This document shows, piece after piece, positions 23,952 to 33,191 of a DNA stretch of 64,000 nt. The notes beneath the pieces were generated by a model. That model saw only the letters and a program-made list of their open reading frames with translations. It did no database searches and had not been told where the DNA came from. Source of the stretch: Martinezella dioscoreae (GTDB lineage Bacteria; Pseudomonadota; Alphaproteobacteria; Rhizobiales; Rhizobiaceae); NCBI RefSeq assembly GCF_009176305.1, contig NZ_BLAJ01000003.1:496001-560000 (forward strand). Reading direction: 5' to 3'. The translations under genes were made by a program, and so were the position numbers. Within the stretch, counting starts at the first letter, position 1. Each line of letters opens with the position of its first letter.

Positions 23952-26066
23952 TTATCCCGCGATCTTCGAGAAGTCAGCGACCGTGCCGGTTGCCTCACGG
24001 ATCAGGCGCAGCAGTGCCAGGCGATTGGCGCGGATGGCGGCGTCTTCATCGTTCACGAGTACGTCCTCGAAGAAGCGGTCTACGGGCGCACGCAGCTTGG
24101 AAAGAGCTGCCATGGCCGAGCGGAAATCTTCCTTGGCGATCGCGTCAGAGGCCTCCGCAGAGGCGGCCTTCACGGCAGCAAAGAGATCCTTTTCGGCATC
24201 GAGCTTCAGCAAGGCTTCCGAAACGCCGTCGGCGACGACGGTGCCCTTCTTCTCTTCGGCGGCCAAAAGCTGGGTGGCGCGCTTGGTGCCGGCGAGCAGG
24301 TTCTTGCCATCCTCGGAGGTGATGAAAGCGGTCAGCGCTTCGACACGGCGGGCGACCATCAAGAGATCGTCGGCCTCCGGCGTCAGCACCGCGTCGATCA
24401 GGTCATGACGGGCGCCGAGATCGCGCAGGTAGACCTTGAGGCGATCATGGAAGAAGGCGAGCAGGTCGGCATCCCCAGTGGTCGCGAGCAGCGGCAGGCG
24501 AACGCCGCGCTCCAATAGGATACGGACGACACCGAGGGCTGCGCGGCGCAGTGCATAAGGGTCCTTCGAGCCCGTGGGCTTTTCATCGATCGCCCAGAAG
24601 CCGACGAGCGTATCCAGCTTGTCGGCCAGCGCGACAGTGATCGCAACCTTGTCTTCGGGAACGCGGTCGGACGGGCCTTGCGGCTTGTAGTGATCTTCGA
24701 TCGCTGTTGCCACGGAAGCATTCTCGCCCTGCAGCGAGGCGTATTTGCGGCCCATCACGCCCTGCAGTTCGGGGAATTCGCCGACGGCTTCGGTGCGCAG
24801 ATCGGCCTTGGCGAGCACGACGGCGCGGTCGACCAGGGCGGCATCGGCGCCGGTGATCCTGGCGAGGTCGGCGGCGAGCGCCCGGATGCGGGCAACACGC
24901 TCGCCCTGACTGCCGAGCTTGGCATGGAAGGTAACATTCAGCGCATCGAGCTTGGCCATGCGCTGATCGAGCGGCTTCTTCAGATCGAGGCCGAATTTTT
25001 TAGCGGAGGCTTCCAGCATTTCGAGATCGGGCAGATCGCCCTGATCGCGCTTCCAGAAATGCAGCGCGTCCGACAGACGGGCGCGCACGACCTTGCCGTT
25101 GCCGTGGATGATTTCCTTGCCGCCATCCGTCGCCTGGATATTGGCGACGAGGATGAAGCGGTTGGACAGCGTCTCGCCGGCCTGCGGCCGGGTGACGAAG
25201 CATTTCTGGTTGGTCTTGATGGTCAGGCGAATGATCTCCGAGGGGATCGAGAGATAATCCTCCTCAAAGGAGCCCATCAGCACCTGCGGCCATTCGACAA
25301 GGCCGGAAACCTCCTCCAGCAGGCCTTCGTCCTCAACCAGTTCGAGGCCATTGGCAAAGGCGACATCGCGGGCATCATGCAGGATGATGTCCTTGCGGCG
25401 CTCGGCATCGAGAACGACGTGGGCCTTTTCCAAGCTCGAGGCATAATCCTCGAAACGCTTGACCGTGATCGGGCCTGGCGCATGGAAGCGATGGCCATAG
25501 GTCACATTCGAGGCGACGATGCCGTCGATCTCGAAGGGGATGACGACGGTTTCCTCATGCTCGGTGCCGTAGACGCAGACGATCGATTGCAGCGGGCGCA
25601 CCCAGCGCAGCGAGCCGGGCTTTACTGATGCCTTACCCCAGCGCATCGATTTCGGCCAGGGGAAGCTTCTGATGATGTCGGGCATGACCGAGGCGACGAT
25701 TTCCTCGGCAGCACGGCCGGGCTTGGAAATGATCGCAACGTAAAAATCGCCCTTCTTCGGGTCGCTCTGCACCTGCGCCTCGGAAATGGAGGACAGGCCG
25801 GCACCGCGCAGAAAGCCTTCGATCGCCTTCTCGTTGGCATCGGTGCGTGGGCCCTTGCGCTCCTCGCGCACATCGGCCGAGCGCGCCGTCAGGCCGCGAA
25901 TATCGAGCGTGAGGCGCCGCGGCGTCCAATATTCCCTGGCACCCTCATAGGAAAGACCTGCTTCGACCAGGGCATCGGTCACCAGCTTCTTCAGGTCGCT
26001 GGCAGCCTTGCGCTGCATACGGGCGGGAATTTCCTCGGAGCGGAGTTCGAGAAGGAGATCGGGCAT
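23952..26066 (-). CDS. glyS: Glycine--tRNA ligase, beta subunit
   Basis: 704 residues; the beta chain of the bacterial alpha2beta2 glycyl-tRNA synthetase, responsible for tRNA recognition. Signatures: N-terminal [18 protein letters not shown], the HD-like central region ([27 protein letters not shown] interrupted by loops), [27 protein letters not shown], and the C-terminal anticodon-binding helical domain ([19 protein letters not shown]). Length is normal. The alpha subunit gene glyQ is more than 4 kb upstream with three unrelated genes between them, instead of adjacent as in many bacteria. Confidence 0.96.
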   Translation of the reverse strand: MPDLLLELRSEEIPARMQRKAASDLKKLVTDALVEAGLSYEGAREYWTPRRLTLDIRGLTARSADVREERKGPRTDANEKAIEGFLRGAGLSSISEAQVQSDPKKGDFYVAIISKPGRAAEEIVASVMPDIIRSFPWPKSMRWGKASVKPGSLRWVRPLQSIVCVYGTEHEETVVIPFEIDGIVASNVTYGHRFHAPGPITVKRFEDYASSLEKAHVVLDAERRKDIILHDARDVAFANGLELVEDEGLLEEVSGLVEWPQVLMGSFEEDYLSIPSEIIRLTIKTNQKCFVTRPQAGETLSNRFILVANIQATDGGKEIIHGNGKVVRARLSDALHFWKRDQGDLPDLEMLEASAKKFGLDLKKPLDQRMAKLDALNVTFHAKLGSQGERVARIRALAADLARITGADAALVDRAVVLAKADLRTEAVGEFPELQGVMGRKYASLQGENASVATAIEDHYKPQGPSDRVPEDKVAITVALADKLDTLVGFWAIDEKPTGSKDPYALRRAALGVVRILLERGVRLPLLATTGDADLLAFFHDRLKVYLRDLGARHDLIDAVLTPEADDLLMVARRVEALTAFITSEDGKNLLAGTKRATQLLAAEEKKGTVVADGVSEALLKLDAEKDLFAAVKAASAEASDAIAKEDFRSAMAALSKLRAPVDRFFEDVLVNDEDAAIRANRLALLRLIREATGTVADFSKIAG

Positions 26067-26151
26067 GGGAGCTGTCTTTACGTTGAGGCAGAAATGATCC
26101 GGGCGGACTTAGCAAGCCCGGCGGCAAAAGTCACCAAGGCAAACGGCGAAT

Positions 26152-28089
26152 TTACCACCCTCCTCCGCCTCCACCGCCTCCTCCACCACCGGAAGATCCA
26201 CCATCGCCGCCTCCACCGCCGAAAGCGGAGGATGAATTCGATGCCGGTGCAGGAATCGTCGAGGCTATGGTCGACGCCATGGAAGAGGAAAAGTCGCCGA
26301 TCGTGCCGCCGATATTACCAGGGCGGAAATCGCCGGAATACCAGACCGGTGCGTAGGCTGCCGCTGCTGCACCTGCGGCGGTCGCAAGCCAGGTCTCGAA
26401 AGCGCTCGACCAGGGCTTTTCGACACCGAGCGCGACCGCATAGGGCAGCAGTTTTTCGAAATGCTGCGGCGACATCTGCGGCACGCCCTGCATGTTCATC
26501 CGGTCTCGTTCGGCGAGCGTCAGATATTGCCGGAGGCCGGCGATGCCATCCATCATCTTGCGTCCAAGCGGTGTCGGCGCGCCCATCAGGAAATAGAAGA
26601 CGACGTTGAGCGCAAAAATGCCGACGATGCCGGCGACCAGCGGCAGCAGGCCCGCTTCCCACAGTGGCACGACCGCGGCGGCAAAGCCGTTGACCGCGAC
26701 GGATACCAATACGAAGCCGAAGAAGGCGCAGATCAGAACGGAAAGAATTCGCTGGCCGAGACTAGCGTTGGGACGCCGAAATCGTCGACCGATGATGTTG
26801 GTGAAGATGGTCACGAAAATCGACAGGACACCGGGCATGACGATCAGCGGCACCGCATTTTCATGCAACCGCCCGAAGATGATGATGGATGCCAGGATCA
26901 AAACCGAGAGAGCAACACCGATCACGACATAGAGCGAGTTGGCCTTGTAATACTCGCCGCGATGATCGCGCTCGATCGCGCTGCGAAACTTCGCACCCAA
27001 ACCCTGCACCGCCTCGCCGTTTTCCTTGTCTATGACGAGCGGAGAAAATGGTCCGACGGCCTGCATCAGCACCTTGTCGCCGCCGCTGAGATCGCCGCCG
27101 GCCTTGCCGGTCGGGCGGATAACGACCTTTTCCTTCAGATCATCGAGAATGACATAGCCGCGCACGGCAAGGTCGATTGCCGTCGCGGAGAATGCCGTCC
27201 AGCCGGAACTGGCGAAGCCCCCGTTATCGATATAGTTCACGAGCGCCGGCGAAATACCGTCAGGCGGGTCCCAGCGTGGGACCATAACACCCGCAGGTGG
27301 GTCTCGGCCGACAGCGATCCAGCTTCGCATGTAATAGGCAAACAGCAGGAGCAGCCCGCCGATGGCGATGATCGTATCGAGATGATCCCGAAGGAACCAG
27401 CCCCATTGCTGGCTGTCGCTGGGCGGCGCAATCGCTCCTTTGCCTAGCTTGATGGCGATCGTCAGGCCCTCGGCGGTGGCGAGCGGCCTAGTCGTCGCGA
27501 AGGTAACGATATTGCCCTGTTGGCTCGCACTCGCGTTCTTGCCCGTAGCGCCGCGCGGCCCCGTAAAGAAGGCAAGCTGCTGCGGCTGCACGCCATCGGG
27601 CAAGGTGACGGTTGCCTTCGCATTGATGATCGGGAACAGCCAGCCGTTGCCCGTCACATTCCAATAAAGTTCGTCGTGATCACCGAAATAGCGCATCTGT
27701 CTGTTGGTGTCATACGTCAGGCGAAATATATGCGGGCCTGGGTTCAGAATACGATCGGCCTTGCCGATATAGATGCGTTCGCCGCCGCTAATACGCTCGC
27801 TACGCCAATCCTCCGGCTGGCCGTCACGCTCGACGGCGACGACCTTGAAATCCACCTCGATCTGACGGCCACCGGCATCTGTCATTGTCAGCGGGAAATC
27901 CCGAAAGATGCCGCGGCGGATATCTCGGCCCTCGGCATTGACGGAGATCGTCTCGACGACCCGCATGGAGCCGTCGCGATGCAGCGCGATTGCCTGATCG
28001 AAATTGGTGATGAGCTCGGCTGCCGTCACCGCCGTCGCACAGAGCAGCAGGCACAGAGCCAGAAAGAATCCGCAAAGCCGTGTCATCAC
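26152..28089 (-). CDS. DUF2207 domain-containing membrane protein
   Basis: 645 residues. A signal peptide ([20 protein letters not shown]) leads into an extracytoplasmic beta-rich domain (about 22-240; [20 protein letters not shown] and [12 protein letters not shown] are the DUF2207 signature). Helices follow at about 245-265, 385-410, 415-440, 455-480 and 490-510. A soluble segment ([27 protein letters not shown] with breaks) is followed by a glycine-rich C-terminal tail. DUF2207 genes often lie beside lemA, which is two genes upstream here. The function is unknown; an envelope role is inferred from topology. Confidence 0.87.
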   Translation of the reverse strand: MMTRLCGFFLALCLLLCATAVTAAELITNFDQAIALHRDGSMRVVETISVNAEGRDIRRGIFRDFPLTMTDAGGRQIEVDFKVVAVERDGQPEDWRSERISGGERIYIGKADRILNPGPHIFRLTYDTNRQMRYFGDHDELYWNVTGNGWLFPIINAKATVTLPDGVQPQQLAFFTGPRGATGKNASASQQGNIVTFATTRPLATAEGLTIAIKLGKGAIAPPSDSQQWGWFLRDHLDTIIAIGGLLLLFAYYMRSWIAVGRDPPAGVMVPRWDPPDGISPALVNYIDNGGFASSGWTAFSATAIDLAVRGYVILDDLKEKVVIRPTGKAGGDLSGGDKVLMQAVGPFSPLVIDKENGEAVQGLGAKFRSAIERDHRGEYYKANSLYVVIGVALSVLILASIIIFGRLHENAVPLIVMPGVLSIFVTIFTNIIGRRFRRPNASLGQRILSVLICAFFGFVLVSVAVNGFAAAVVPLWEAGLLPLVAGIVGIFALNVVFYFLMGAPTPLGRKMMDGIAGLRQYLTLAERDRMNMQGVPQMSPQHFEKLLPYAVALGVEKPWSSAFETWLATAAGAAAAAYAPVWYSGDFRPGNIGGTIGDFSSSMASTIASTIPAPASNSSSAFGGGGGDGGSSGGGGGGGGGGGW

Positions 28090-28106
28090 TCCCCCAAAGG
28101 ATGGCC

Positions 28107-28131
28107 GCGGCGCCGCTGCTGCCGGCGCCGC
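28107..28131. repeat. GC-rich 9-bp inverted repeat between aroA and DUF2207
   Basis: GCGGCGCCG, 7-base loop, CGGCGCCGC. It lies between the aroA stop and the DUF2207 start on the minus-strand transcript, with no T-tract. It may be an intercistronic mRNA hairpin affecting stability or translation. Confidence 0.45.
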
Positions 28132-28180
28132 TTTGCGTCATGATTATTCCGCGCTCAGCCTCCCTTGAGATGGCGGAGCG

Positions 28181-29440
28181 TCAGTCTTCGTAGGTGACCC
28201 CCAGCGAAGCCAGCACGTTCCAATAGGACGGGAAGGTCTTGGCGACACAATCGGGGTCGAGAATGGTGATGCCGCCGATCTTCAGACCGGCGAGCGCAAA
28301 GCTCATGGCGATGCGATGGTCGGCGAAGCTGTCGATCTCCGCCGGCAGCACTTTGCCGGCAAGGCTCGGGTCGGATGCGACGATGAGATCGTCACCCTCT
28401 TCAGTCCCGAGGTTTGGCACGATGCGCGACAGGCCGCTCGACAAGGCACGGATGCGGTCGCATTCCTTGACGCGAAGGTTCTCGATGCCGATGAAGCGCA
28501 CCGGCGTTTCGTTGAAGGCAGCGAGAACGGCGAGCGTCGGGATCGCATCCTGCATCTGCGAGCCATCGATCACGGGGGGAAGATGCGGGAACTTCGAGAT
28601 GAGCTCATAGGCTTTTGCATCCGGCTGCGAGAACTGCTCTGCCGGCGTGCCGAGATCGATCTTGCCGCCACCAAGCACTTCCGCCGCCCAGAGATAGGTT
28701 GCGGCGGAAGCATCCGGTTCGATCAGGAAATCGGCCGCATGATAGCCAGTAGGCTCGACGCGCCAGGCGACCGGGCTCACCCGCTCGACCTTGGCGCCGA
28801 AAGCGCGCATGGCCGCGACCGTGAGATCGATATAGCCGAGAGCGCCGATATGCTCGCCGAGCAGCTCGACATCGACGGCGCGGTCGCCGCCGGCGGCCAT
28901 CATCAGAAGCGCAGAGACATACTGGCTGGACAGGCCGCCATCGATCTGCACACGGCTTGCTTCGAAGCGGCCGGTGCCGTTGATGGTGACAGGCGGGCAG
29001 CCGGTTTCCGTGGAGGCATCGATGCCGAGCGAGCGCAGCGCGTCGACGAGCGGGCCGATCGGCCGCTTGCGCATGTGAGCGTCGCCGTCGACGACGACCT
29101 TGCCGTCGACCAGCGCTGCAGCGGCCGTCAGGAAGCGTGTCGCGGTGCCGGCATTGCCGAGAAAGAGAGGGGCAGCAGGCGCCTTCAGCTTGCCGCTACC
29201 GGTCACGATGAAGGTCGTGTCATCGGGCTCGTCGATGACAACGTCCATGGCGCGCAACGCTTCGGCCATATAGCGGGTATCGTCGCTCTTTAGCGCGCCG
29301 GTCAGCCGGCTCGTGCCCTTGGCAAGGCCAGCCAGCAGCAGTGCGCGATTGGTAATCGACTTCGATCCGGGCGGCATGGCGCGTCCGGTCAAAGGCTTGC
29401 CCGGCGGGATAATCGTGAGTTTGGCTCTACCCATCATCAT
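28181..29440 (-). CDS. aroA: 3-phosphoshikimate 1-carboxyvinyltransferase (EPSP synthase), class I type
   Basis: 419 residues. It condenses phosphoenolpyruvate with shikimate 3-phosphate in the chorismate pathway. Motifs: PPGSKSITNRALLLAGLAKG (S3P/PEP lysine loop), LFLGNAGTATRFLTAA (the class I form of the conserved GNAGTA-R segment), DGGLSSQYVSALLMMA, and a C-terminal VKECDRIRAL. Class II (CP4-like) enzymes, known from Agrobacterium and relatives, differ at these positions, so many Rhizobiales carry a second EPSPS elsewhere. Whether this one is the housekeeping enzyme or a paralogue cannot be settled from the window. It lies within the glyQ-glyS block, downstream of lemA. Confidence 0.88.
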   Translation of the reverse strand: MMMGRAKLTIIPPGKPLTGRAMPPGSKSITNRALLLAGLAKGTSRLTGALKSDDTRYMAEALRAMDVVIDEPDDTTFIVTGSGKLKAPAAPLFLGNAGTATRFLTAAAALVDGKVVVDGDAHMRKRPIGPLVDALRSLGIDASTETGCPPVTINGTGRFEASRVQIDGGLSSQYVSALLMMAAGGDRAVDVELLGEHIGALGYIDLTVAAMRAFGAKVERVSPVAWRVEPTGYHAADFLIEPDASAATYLWAAEVLGGGKIDLGTPAEQFSQPDAKAYELISKFPHLPPVIDGSQMQDAIPTLAVLAAFNETPVRFIGIENLRVKECDRIRALSSGLSRIVPNLGTEEGDDLIVASDPSLAGKVLPAEIDSFADHRIAMSFALAGLKIGGITILDPDCVAKTFPSYWNVLASLGVTYED

Positions 29441-29524
29441 TCTCTTTGGTCAGTCAGGAAGCCAGCCGACGGCCAGCAGTCGGCATCCTTTACCGCCTCG
29501 CATGAAAAACCGATAGCGGAAATC

Positions 29525-30076
29525 TCAGAACTTTACCGTAGGAACGGCGCGGTCCGCCTCGTTGGTGATCTCGAAATAGGCCTTCTTGGTAAATCCGAAG
29601 GGGCCGGCGATGAGATTGTTCGGGAAGGTCTCGACCTTGACGTTCAGATCGCGCGCGGCACCGTTGTAATAACGGCGCGACATCTGGATTTCGCCTTCCA
29701 CGCCCTCCAGCGAGCGCTGCAATTCGAGAAAGTTCGTGTTGGCCTTAAGGTCGGGATAGGCTTCGGCGAGCGCGATCACCCGGCCAAGCGCCTGCGACAA
29801 CAAGCCCTCCACTTGACCACGCGCCGCGACATCCCCTGCCGGCACGGCCTGCGCCTTGTTGCGCAGTTCGACAACCTCTTCCAAGGTCTGGCGTTCATGG
29901 CCGGCATAGCCTTTGACCGTCTCGACCAGATTGGGAATGAGGTCGGCGCGGCGCTTCAACTGCACGTCGATGCCTGACCAGGCCTCCTCAGCCACCTGAC
30001 GCGCGCGGACGAGCCCATTATAGGCGAACACGACATAGAGCGCGGCCAGCACTATGATCGCGAGAAGAATAAGCAT
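29525..30076 (-). CDS. lemA: LemA family protein
   Basis: 183 residues: one N-terminal transmembrane helix (LLAIIVLAALYVVFAYNGLV) and a long helical LemA domain, with the signatures RADLIPNLVETVKGYAGHE, LSQALGRVIALAEAYPDLKA, LEGVEGEIQMSRRYYNGAARDLN and FPNNLIAGPFGF, each seen in part. ATG 30076 is preceded by GGGGGATTTCAG; the ten additional residues of the longer frame are dropped. LemA proteins are inner-membrane proteins of unclear role, commonly encoded with DUF2207 or TPM-domain proteins. That association holds here with the DUF2207 gene two positions downstream. Confidence 0.92.
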   Translation of the reverse strand: MLILLAIIVLAALYVVFAYNGLVRARQVAEEAWSGIDVQLKRRADLIPNLVETVKGYAGHERQTLEEVVELRNKAQAVPAGDVAARGQVEGLLSQALGRVIALAEAYPDLKANTNFLELQRSLEGVEGEIQMSRRYYNGAARDLNVKVETFPNNLIAGPFGFTKKAYFEITNEADRAVPTVKF

Positions 30077-30204
30077 CTGAAATCCCCCGTGGCGACTGCA
30101 ACCCAAGGGACACTAGGCAGATTTCACGCCAATGTCACCCGGCTTTAACGACGGCGCAGAGCCAAGATGGGCTGTGGCGATGCCCGATCCTGGGGAAGCT
30201 TGCC

Positions 30205-31164
30205 TTATGCGGCCTGCTGATTCCAGTTGATGCCGCCGGCATCGGTCAGCAGGAAGGCCTCACCGCAGGCCTTGGCTAGCGTGCGCACGCGCAGGATGTA
30301 GCTCTGGCGCTCCGTCACCGAGATGACGCCGCGAGCGTCGAGCAGATTGAAGACGTGGCTCGCCTTGATGCACTGGTCGTAAGCCGGAAAGACGCATTTG
30401 TGCAGGCGATGATTTTCACTGTCGCCGGGCGCGCCGGCTGCCAGCAATGCCTGGCATTCCTTCTCCGCGTCGATGAAATGGCGGTGCAGCATCTCGGTAT
30501 TGGCATATTCGAAATTATGCCGCGAATATTCCTGCTCGGCCTGCAGAAAGACATCGCCGTAGGTGATCTTGTCTTCGCCGTCGAGGCCGTTGAAGTTCAG
30601 GTCATAGACGCTGTCGACGCCCTGAACATAGGTCGCAAGACGCTCCAGGCCGTAGGTCAGCTCACCGGCGACGGGCGCGCACTCGATGCCGCAGACCTGC
30701 TGGAAATAGGTGAACTGCGAGACTTCCATGCCATCGCACCAGCATTCCCAGCCGAGCCCCCATGCGCCGAGCGTCGGGCTTTCCCAATCGTCTTCGACGA
30801 AGCGGATATCGTGCAGAAGCGGGTCGAGGCCGATTGCCTTCAGCGAACCGAGATAGAGATCCTGCAAGTTCGGCGGATTGGGCTTCAGGATGACCTGATA
30901 CTGATAATAATGCTGCAGGCGGTTAGGATTCTCGCCATAACGGCCATCGGACGGACGGCGTGACGGCTGGACATAGGCAGCCCGCCACGGCTTCGGACCC
31001 AGCGAACGCAGCGTGGTGGCCGGATGGAACGTGCCGGCGCCGACTTCCATGTCGTAGGGCTGCAGAACCGCACAACCCTTGTCGGCCCAGTAATTGTGCA
31101 GCGTCAGGATCAGCGCCTGAAAGGAGCGCTTCGGGTTCATATGGTCGGGCACGTTGGCAGTCAT
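30205..31164 (-). CDS. glyQ: Glycine--tRNA ligase, alpha subunit
   Basis: 319 residues; the catalytic class II aminoacylation core of the alpha2beta2 glycyl-tRNA synthetase. Recognisable stretches are [71 protein letters not shown] and SVYDLNFNG. Two starts are possible: ATG 31164 (chosen) and ATG 31140 (MNPKRSF). Neither has a strong Shine-Dalgarno. It heads a minus-strand block, and its upstream spacer is shared with the divergent toxin-antitoxin genes. Confidence 0.96.
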   Translation of the reverse strand: MTANVPDHMNPKRSFQALILTLHNYWADKGCAVLQPYDMEVGAGTFHPATTLRSLGPKPWRAAYVQPSRRPSDGRYGENPNRLQHYYQYQVILKPNPPNLQDLYLGSLKAIGLDPLLHDIRFVEDDWESPTLGAWGLGWECWCDGMEVSQFTYFQQVCGIECAPVAGELTYGLERLATYVQGVDSVYDLNFNGLDGEDKITYGDVFLQAEQEYSRHNFEYANTEMLHRHFIDAEKECQALLAAGAPGDSENHRLHKCVFPAYDQCIKASHVFNLLDARGVISVTERQSYILRVRTLAKACGEAFLLTDAGGINWNQQAA

Positions 31165-31245
31165 GGGATCAGCTACTATCTGCTTGGTGTAGGGTGGCGC
31201 GACAGGTGCCACGATAGGAGACAAGGGTCAAGACATGACGTATAG

Positions 31246-31255
31246 ATAGCGCTAT
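31246..31255. promoter_or_regulatory. Small palindrome upstream of the antitoxin gene, candidate autoregulatory site
   Basis: ATAGCGCTAT, a perfect 10-bp palindrome 28 bp before the antitoxin start and overlapping a TATAGAT stretch that could serve as a -10. Ribbon-helix-helix antitoxins normally repress their own operon through short dyads here. Inferred from position only. Confidence 0.4.
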
Positions 31256-31283
31256 GCGTCTCCGCGCCTTCCTGGAGAAGATA

Positions 31284-31568
31284 ATGAACATCAAAACCGA
31301 AATCACACTATCCGAACACCATCTTCGCCTTGCTGAAAAGATGGTCGAGGAAGGTGCGTTTCCATCGATTTCCAGCCTCGTCGAAGCTGCGATCGAGCAG
31401 ATCGACCAAATAACTCACCATGATGATGCACCCAATGATGCGGTATCCGGCATGGCGGATGAAATTCGCCGGCGCATGGAATTGCCCGAGGATCGGTGGC
31501 TCCCTTGGGACGGCAAGGTAATGGCCTCCAGAGTGAAGGATCGGCTGCGCCAGAAATACGCCAAGTAA
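31284..31568 (+). CDS. Ribbon-helix-helix antitoxin, ParD-like
   Basis: 94 residues. An N-terminal ribbon-helix-helix DNA-binding and dimerisation unit (MNIKTEITLSEHHLRLAEKM, then EEGAFPSISSLVEAAIEQI) is followed by an acidic tail with RMELPEDRWLPWDG that would wrap the toxin. ATG 31284 is preceded by GGAGAA; the ten upstream residues are not used. The toxin gene starts 8 bp after its stop, the usual ParD-ParE order. It lies divergently from glyQ. Expected role: neutralise the ParE-like toxin and repress the operon. Confidence 0.85.
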   Translation: MNIKTEITLSEHHLRLAEKMVEEGAFPSISSLVEAAIEQIDQITHHDDAPNDAVSGMADEIRRRMELPEDRWLPWDGKVMASRVKDRLRQKYAK

Positions 31569-31576
31569 GTCGGCCC

Positions 31577-31891
31577 ATGCGTTATGCGATAACCAAACAT
31601 CCGCTTGTCGAAGGTGATCTCTTCGACATCGTCGATTTCATTTCCAGCTATGCAGGTATCGAAGTCGGGCTAGCAAAAATCGATGAAATCACGGAATTCA
31701 TCGATAAGCTTACCGACTTTCCACATGTAGGCACAGTGCGCACCGATATCGGGCCAAAGCTGAGAGCAATTCCCGCTTCAGAAAAGGCGGTCGTATGCTT
31801 CACGGTAGATGATGCGACCCAGGTCGTCCACATTATCTGCATCAGCTACGCGGGAGCGGATTGGATGTCACGGGTGGAAAAACGACGCTGA
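31577..31891 (+). CDS. parE: RelE/ParE-family toxin
   Basis: 104 residues: MRYAITKHPLVEGDLFDIVD, a helix-rich N-terminal half, and C-terminal strands LRAIPASEKAVVCFTVDD and VHIICISYAGADW, which match the RelE/ParE fold (basic strand then hydrophobic strand). ParE members poison DNA gyrase whereas RelE members cut mRNA; from this sequence I cannot exclude either, but pairing with a ribbon-helix-helix antitoxin favours ParE. ATG 31577 is chosen over an earlier start lying inside the antitoxin. Its 3' end overlaps a small minus-strand ORF. Confidence 0.85.
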   Translation: MRYAITKHPLVEGDLFDIVDFISSYAGIEVGLAKIDEITEFIDKLTDFPHVGTVRTDIGPKLRAIPASEKAVVCFTVDDATQVVHIICISYAGADWMSRVEKRR

Positions 31892-32012
31892 GATCCGAAT
31901 GATCGCTACGCATATTGGCTTCATCGCGATCAAACTTCCAATCGGCGGGAAACTCCAACCTGAACGACTTGACTTTCTCCAAAGCCGACTTCCGCCGCTC
32001 TGCTTCGTCCAT
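31842..32012 (-). CDS. Small ORF with an antitoxin-like tail, possible gene remnant
   Basis: 56 codons on the minus strand: MDEAERRKSALEKVKSF, then FPADWKFDRDEANMR, then an atypical 21-residue extension. The phrase PADWKFDRDEAN resembles the C-terminal tail of several small type II antitoxins. ATG 32012 lies one base after the stop of the preceding small gene and has GAGG nine bases upstream, so translation is plausible. The last 50 bp overlap the convergent parE gene. The odd extension could have arisen when the toxin-antitoxin cassette inserted and removed the natural stop. Function unassigned. Confidence 0.4.
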   Translation of the reverse strand: MDEAERRKSALEKVKSFRLEFPADWKFDRDEANMRSDHSDLSVVFPPVTSNPLPRS

Positions 32013-32013
32013 A

Positions 32014-32205
32014 CTACTTATCCTCGCGCTTCACATGATACTCGCCGGTTTTCGGGTCCTTAACCAGCGTTCCCATCGCGCCGGTGCGGCGTTCCGTTTC
32101 GGCACGGCGGGATTTTTCGGCGAGCCGCTGGGCATCGCGGACGAAACGCCGATACAGGAACCAAATCCCGCCGACTGCGATGATGAAGAAGATGATCCGG
32201 GACAT
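32014..32205 (-). CDS. Small single-pass membrane protein of unknown function
   Basis: 63 residues: an N-terminal helix MSRIIFFIIAVGGIWFLYRR, a charged Arg/Glu segment, and a C terminus TLVKDPKTGEYHVKRED. ATG 32205 has GGGAG upstream and lies 16 bp after the sppA stop, so it is almost certainly cotranscribed with sppA. I do not recognise a named family. The KDPKTGEYH segment resembles the short cytoplasmic tail seen in small rhizobial proteins of this context, which is only a memory-based impression. The longer frame upstream overlaps sppA and is rejected. Confidence 0.6.
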   Translation of the reverse strand: MSRIIFFIIAVGGIWFLYRRFVRDAQRLAEKSRRAETERRTGAMGTLVKDPKTGEYHVKREDK

Positions 32206-32221
32206 TAGCCAGCGCTCCCGC

Positions 32222-33082
32222 TTACAATCCGTACCGGCTCCACAATGCCCTTTCCTCTGCCGCTTCCGCAAGCCCGGATGCAAGCCCGGCGCCGAGGCCA
32301 TCCATGCTCCCAAGCGAGATGCCCGGAGCCTTGCGGCCGAAAAGGCTGCGCGGCGTGGTGATCAACATAGGCTTGACCTTGTCGCCGAAGCGCTTCCTCA
32401 GCTCCTGGCGCATGTCGCCGAGACCATCGATCAGGCCGAGCTCCAGCCCGCGGCTGCCGGTCCAGAACAGGCCGGAGAACACCGTTTCGTCAGCCGAGAG
32501 TTTTCCTGTACGACGCTCGAGCACCATTTCGATGAAGACCTTGTGGATCTCCAGCTGCAGGCTCTTTAGATATTCAATGTCCTTTTCCTTCTCCGGCTTG
32601 AAGGGATCGAGGATCACCTTGTTCTCGCCGGCGGTATAGACGCGGCGCTCGACGCCGATCTTCTTCAGGAGCTCCGGAAATCCGAACCCGCCGGAAACGA
32701 CGCCGATCGAACCGACGATCGAGGTGGCATCGGCAATGATTTCATCGCCGGCCAATGCAATCATGTAGCCACCGGAGGCCGCAACGTCCTCGACGAAGAC
32801 CAGAACCTTCTTGTTTTTCTCGGCGGCCAGATCGCGGATACGATTGTAGATCATCCGCGACTGCACCGGAGAGCCGCCCGGCGAATTGACGATAATGGCG
32901 ACAGCCGGCGCCGGCTTCATACCGAAGGCTTTTTCAAGAGCCTGGGATGAGCCTGCCAGATTCAGCGATTGCCGCAGCGGCCCTCCCCCGGAAGAGATGA
33001 CGCCGCTCAGGCGGACGACGGGTACGATCACCTCCTCCTTGCGGAAGCGCTTCGGAAGCATGCGTCTCAAGAACCCAACCAT
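32222..33082 (-). CDS. sppA: S49 family peptidase, SppA-like signal peptide peptidase
   Basis: 286 residues of the short SppA/SohB form. The catalytic Ser is in DVAASGGYMIA (Ser103) and the general-base Lys in AGENKVILDP (Lys155). The 52-residue spacing matches the Ser-Lys dyad spacing of Bacillus SppA. Other signatures: SPGGSPVQSRMIYN and TSIVGSIGVVSGG. The N terminus (MVGFLRRMLPKRFRKEE) is basic and only weakly hydrophobic, so there is no clear transmembrane anchor. It may act from the membrane surface to clear cleaved signal peptides. It heads a small operon with the two tiny genes downstream. Confidence 0.9.
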   Translation of the reverse strand: MVGFLRRMLPKRFRKEEVIVPVVRLSGVISSGGGPLRQSLNLAGSSQALEKAFGMKPAPAVAIIVNSPGGSPVQSRMIYNRIRDLAAEKNKKVLVFVEDVAASGGYMIALAGDEIIADATSIVGSIGVVSGGFGFPELLKKIGVERRVYTAGENKVILDPFKPEKEKDIEYLKSLQLEIHKVFIEMVLERRTGKLSADETVFSGLFWTGSRGLELGLIDGLGDMRQELRKRFGDKVKPMLITTPRSLFGRKAPGISLGSMDGLGAGLASGLAEAAEERALWSRYGL

Positions 33083-33191
33083 TCGTCATCCCTGTTTCAT
33101 GATGTTTGTTGCCCGTGATGTATGCATGGAAATGGCAAACGCAATATTGCGGATTGTATTTGATGCTCTGACGCTGAGGGCGGCCGAATGG

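Noticed and set aside
31201..31245. glyQ promoter using the minus-strand CTTGAC near 31225-31230
   Set aside because: The -35 is good but no acceptable -10 lies 16-18 bp downstream, so it was not listed as a feature.
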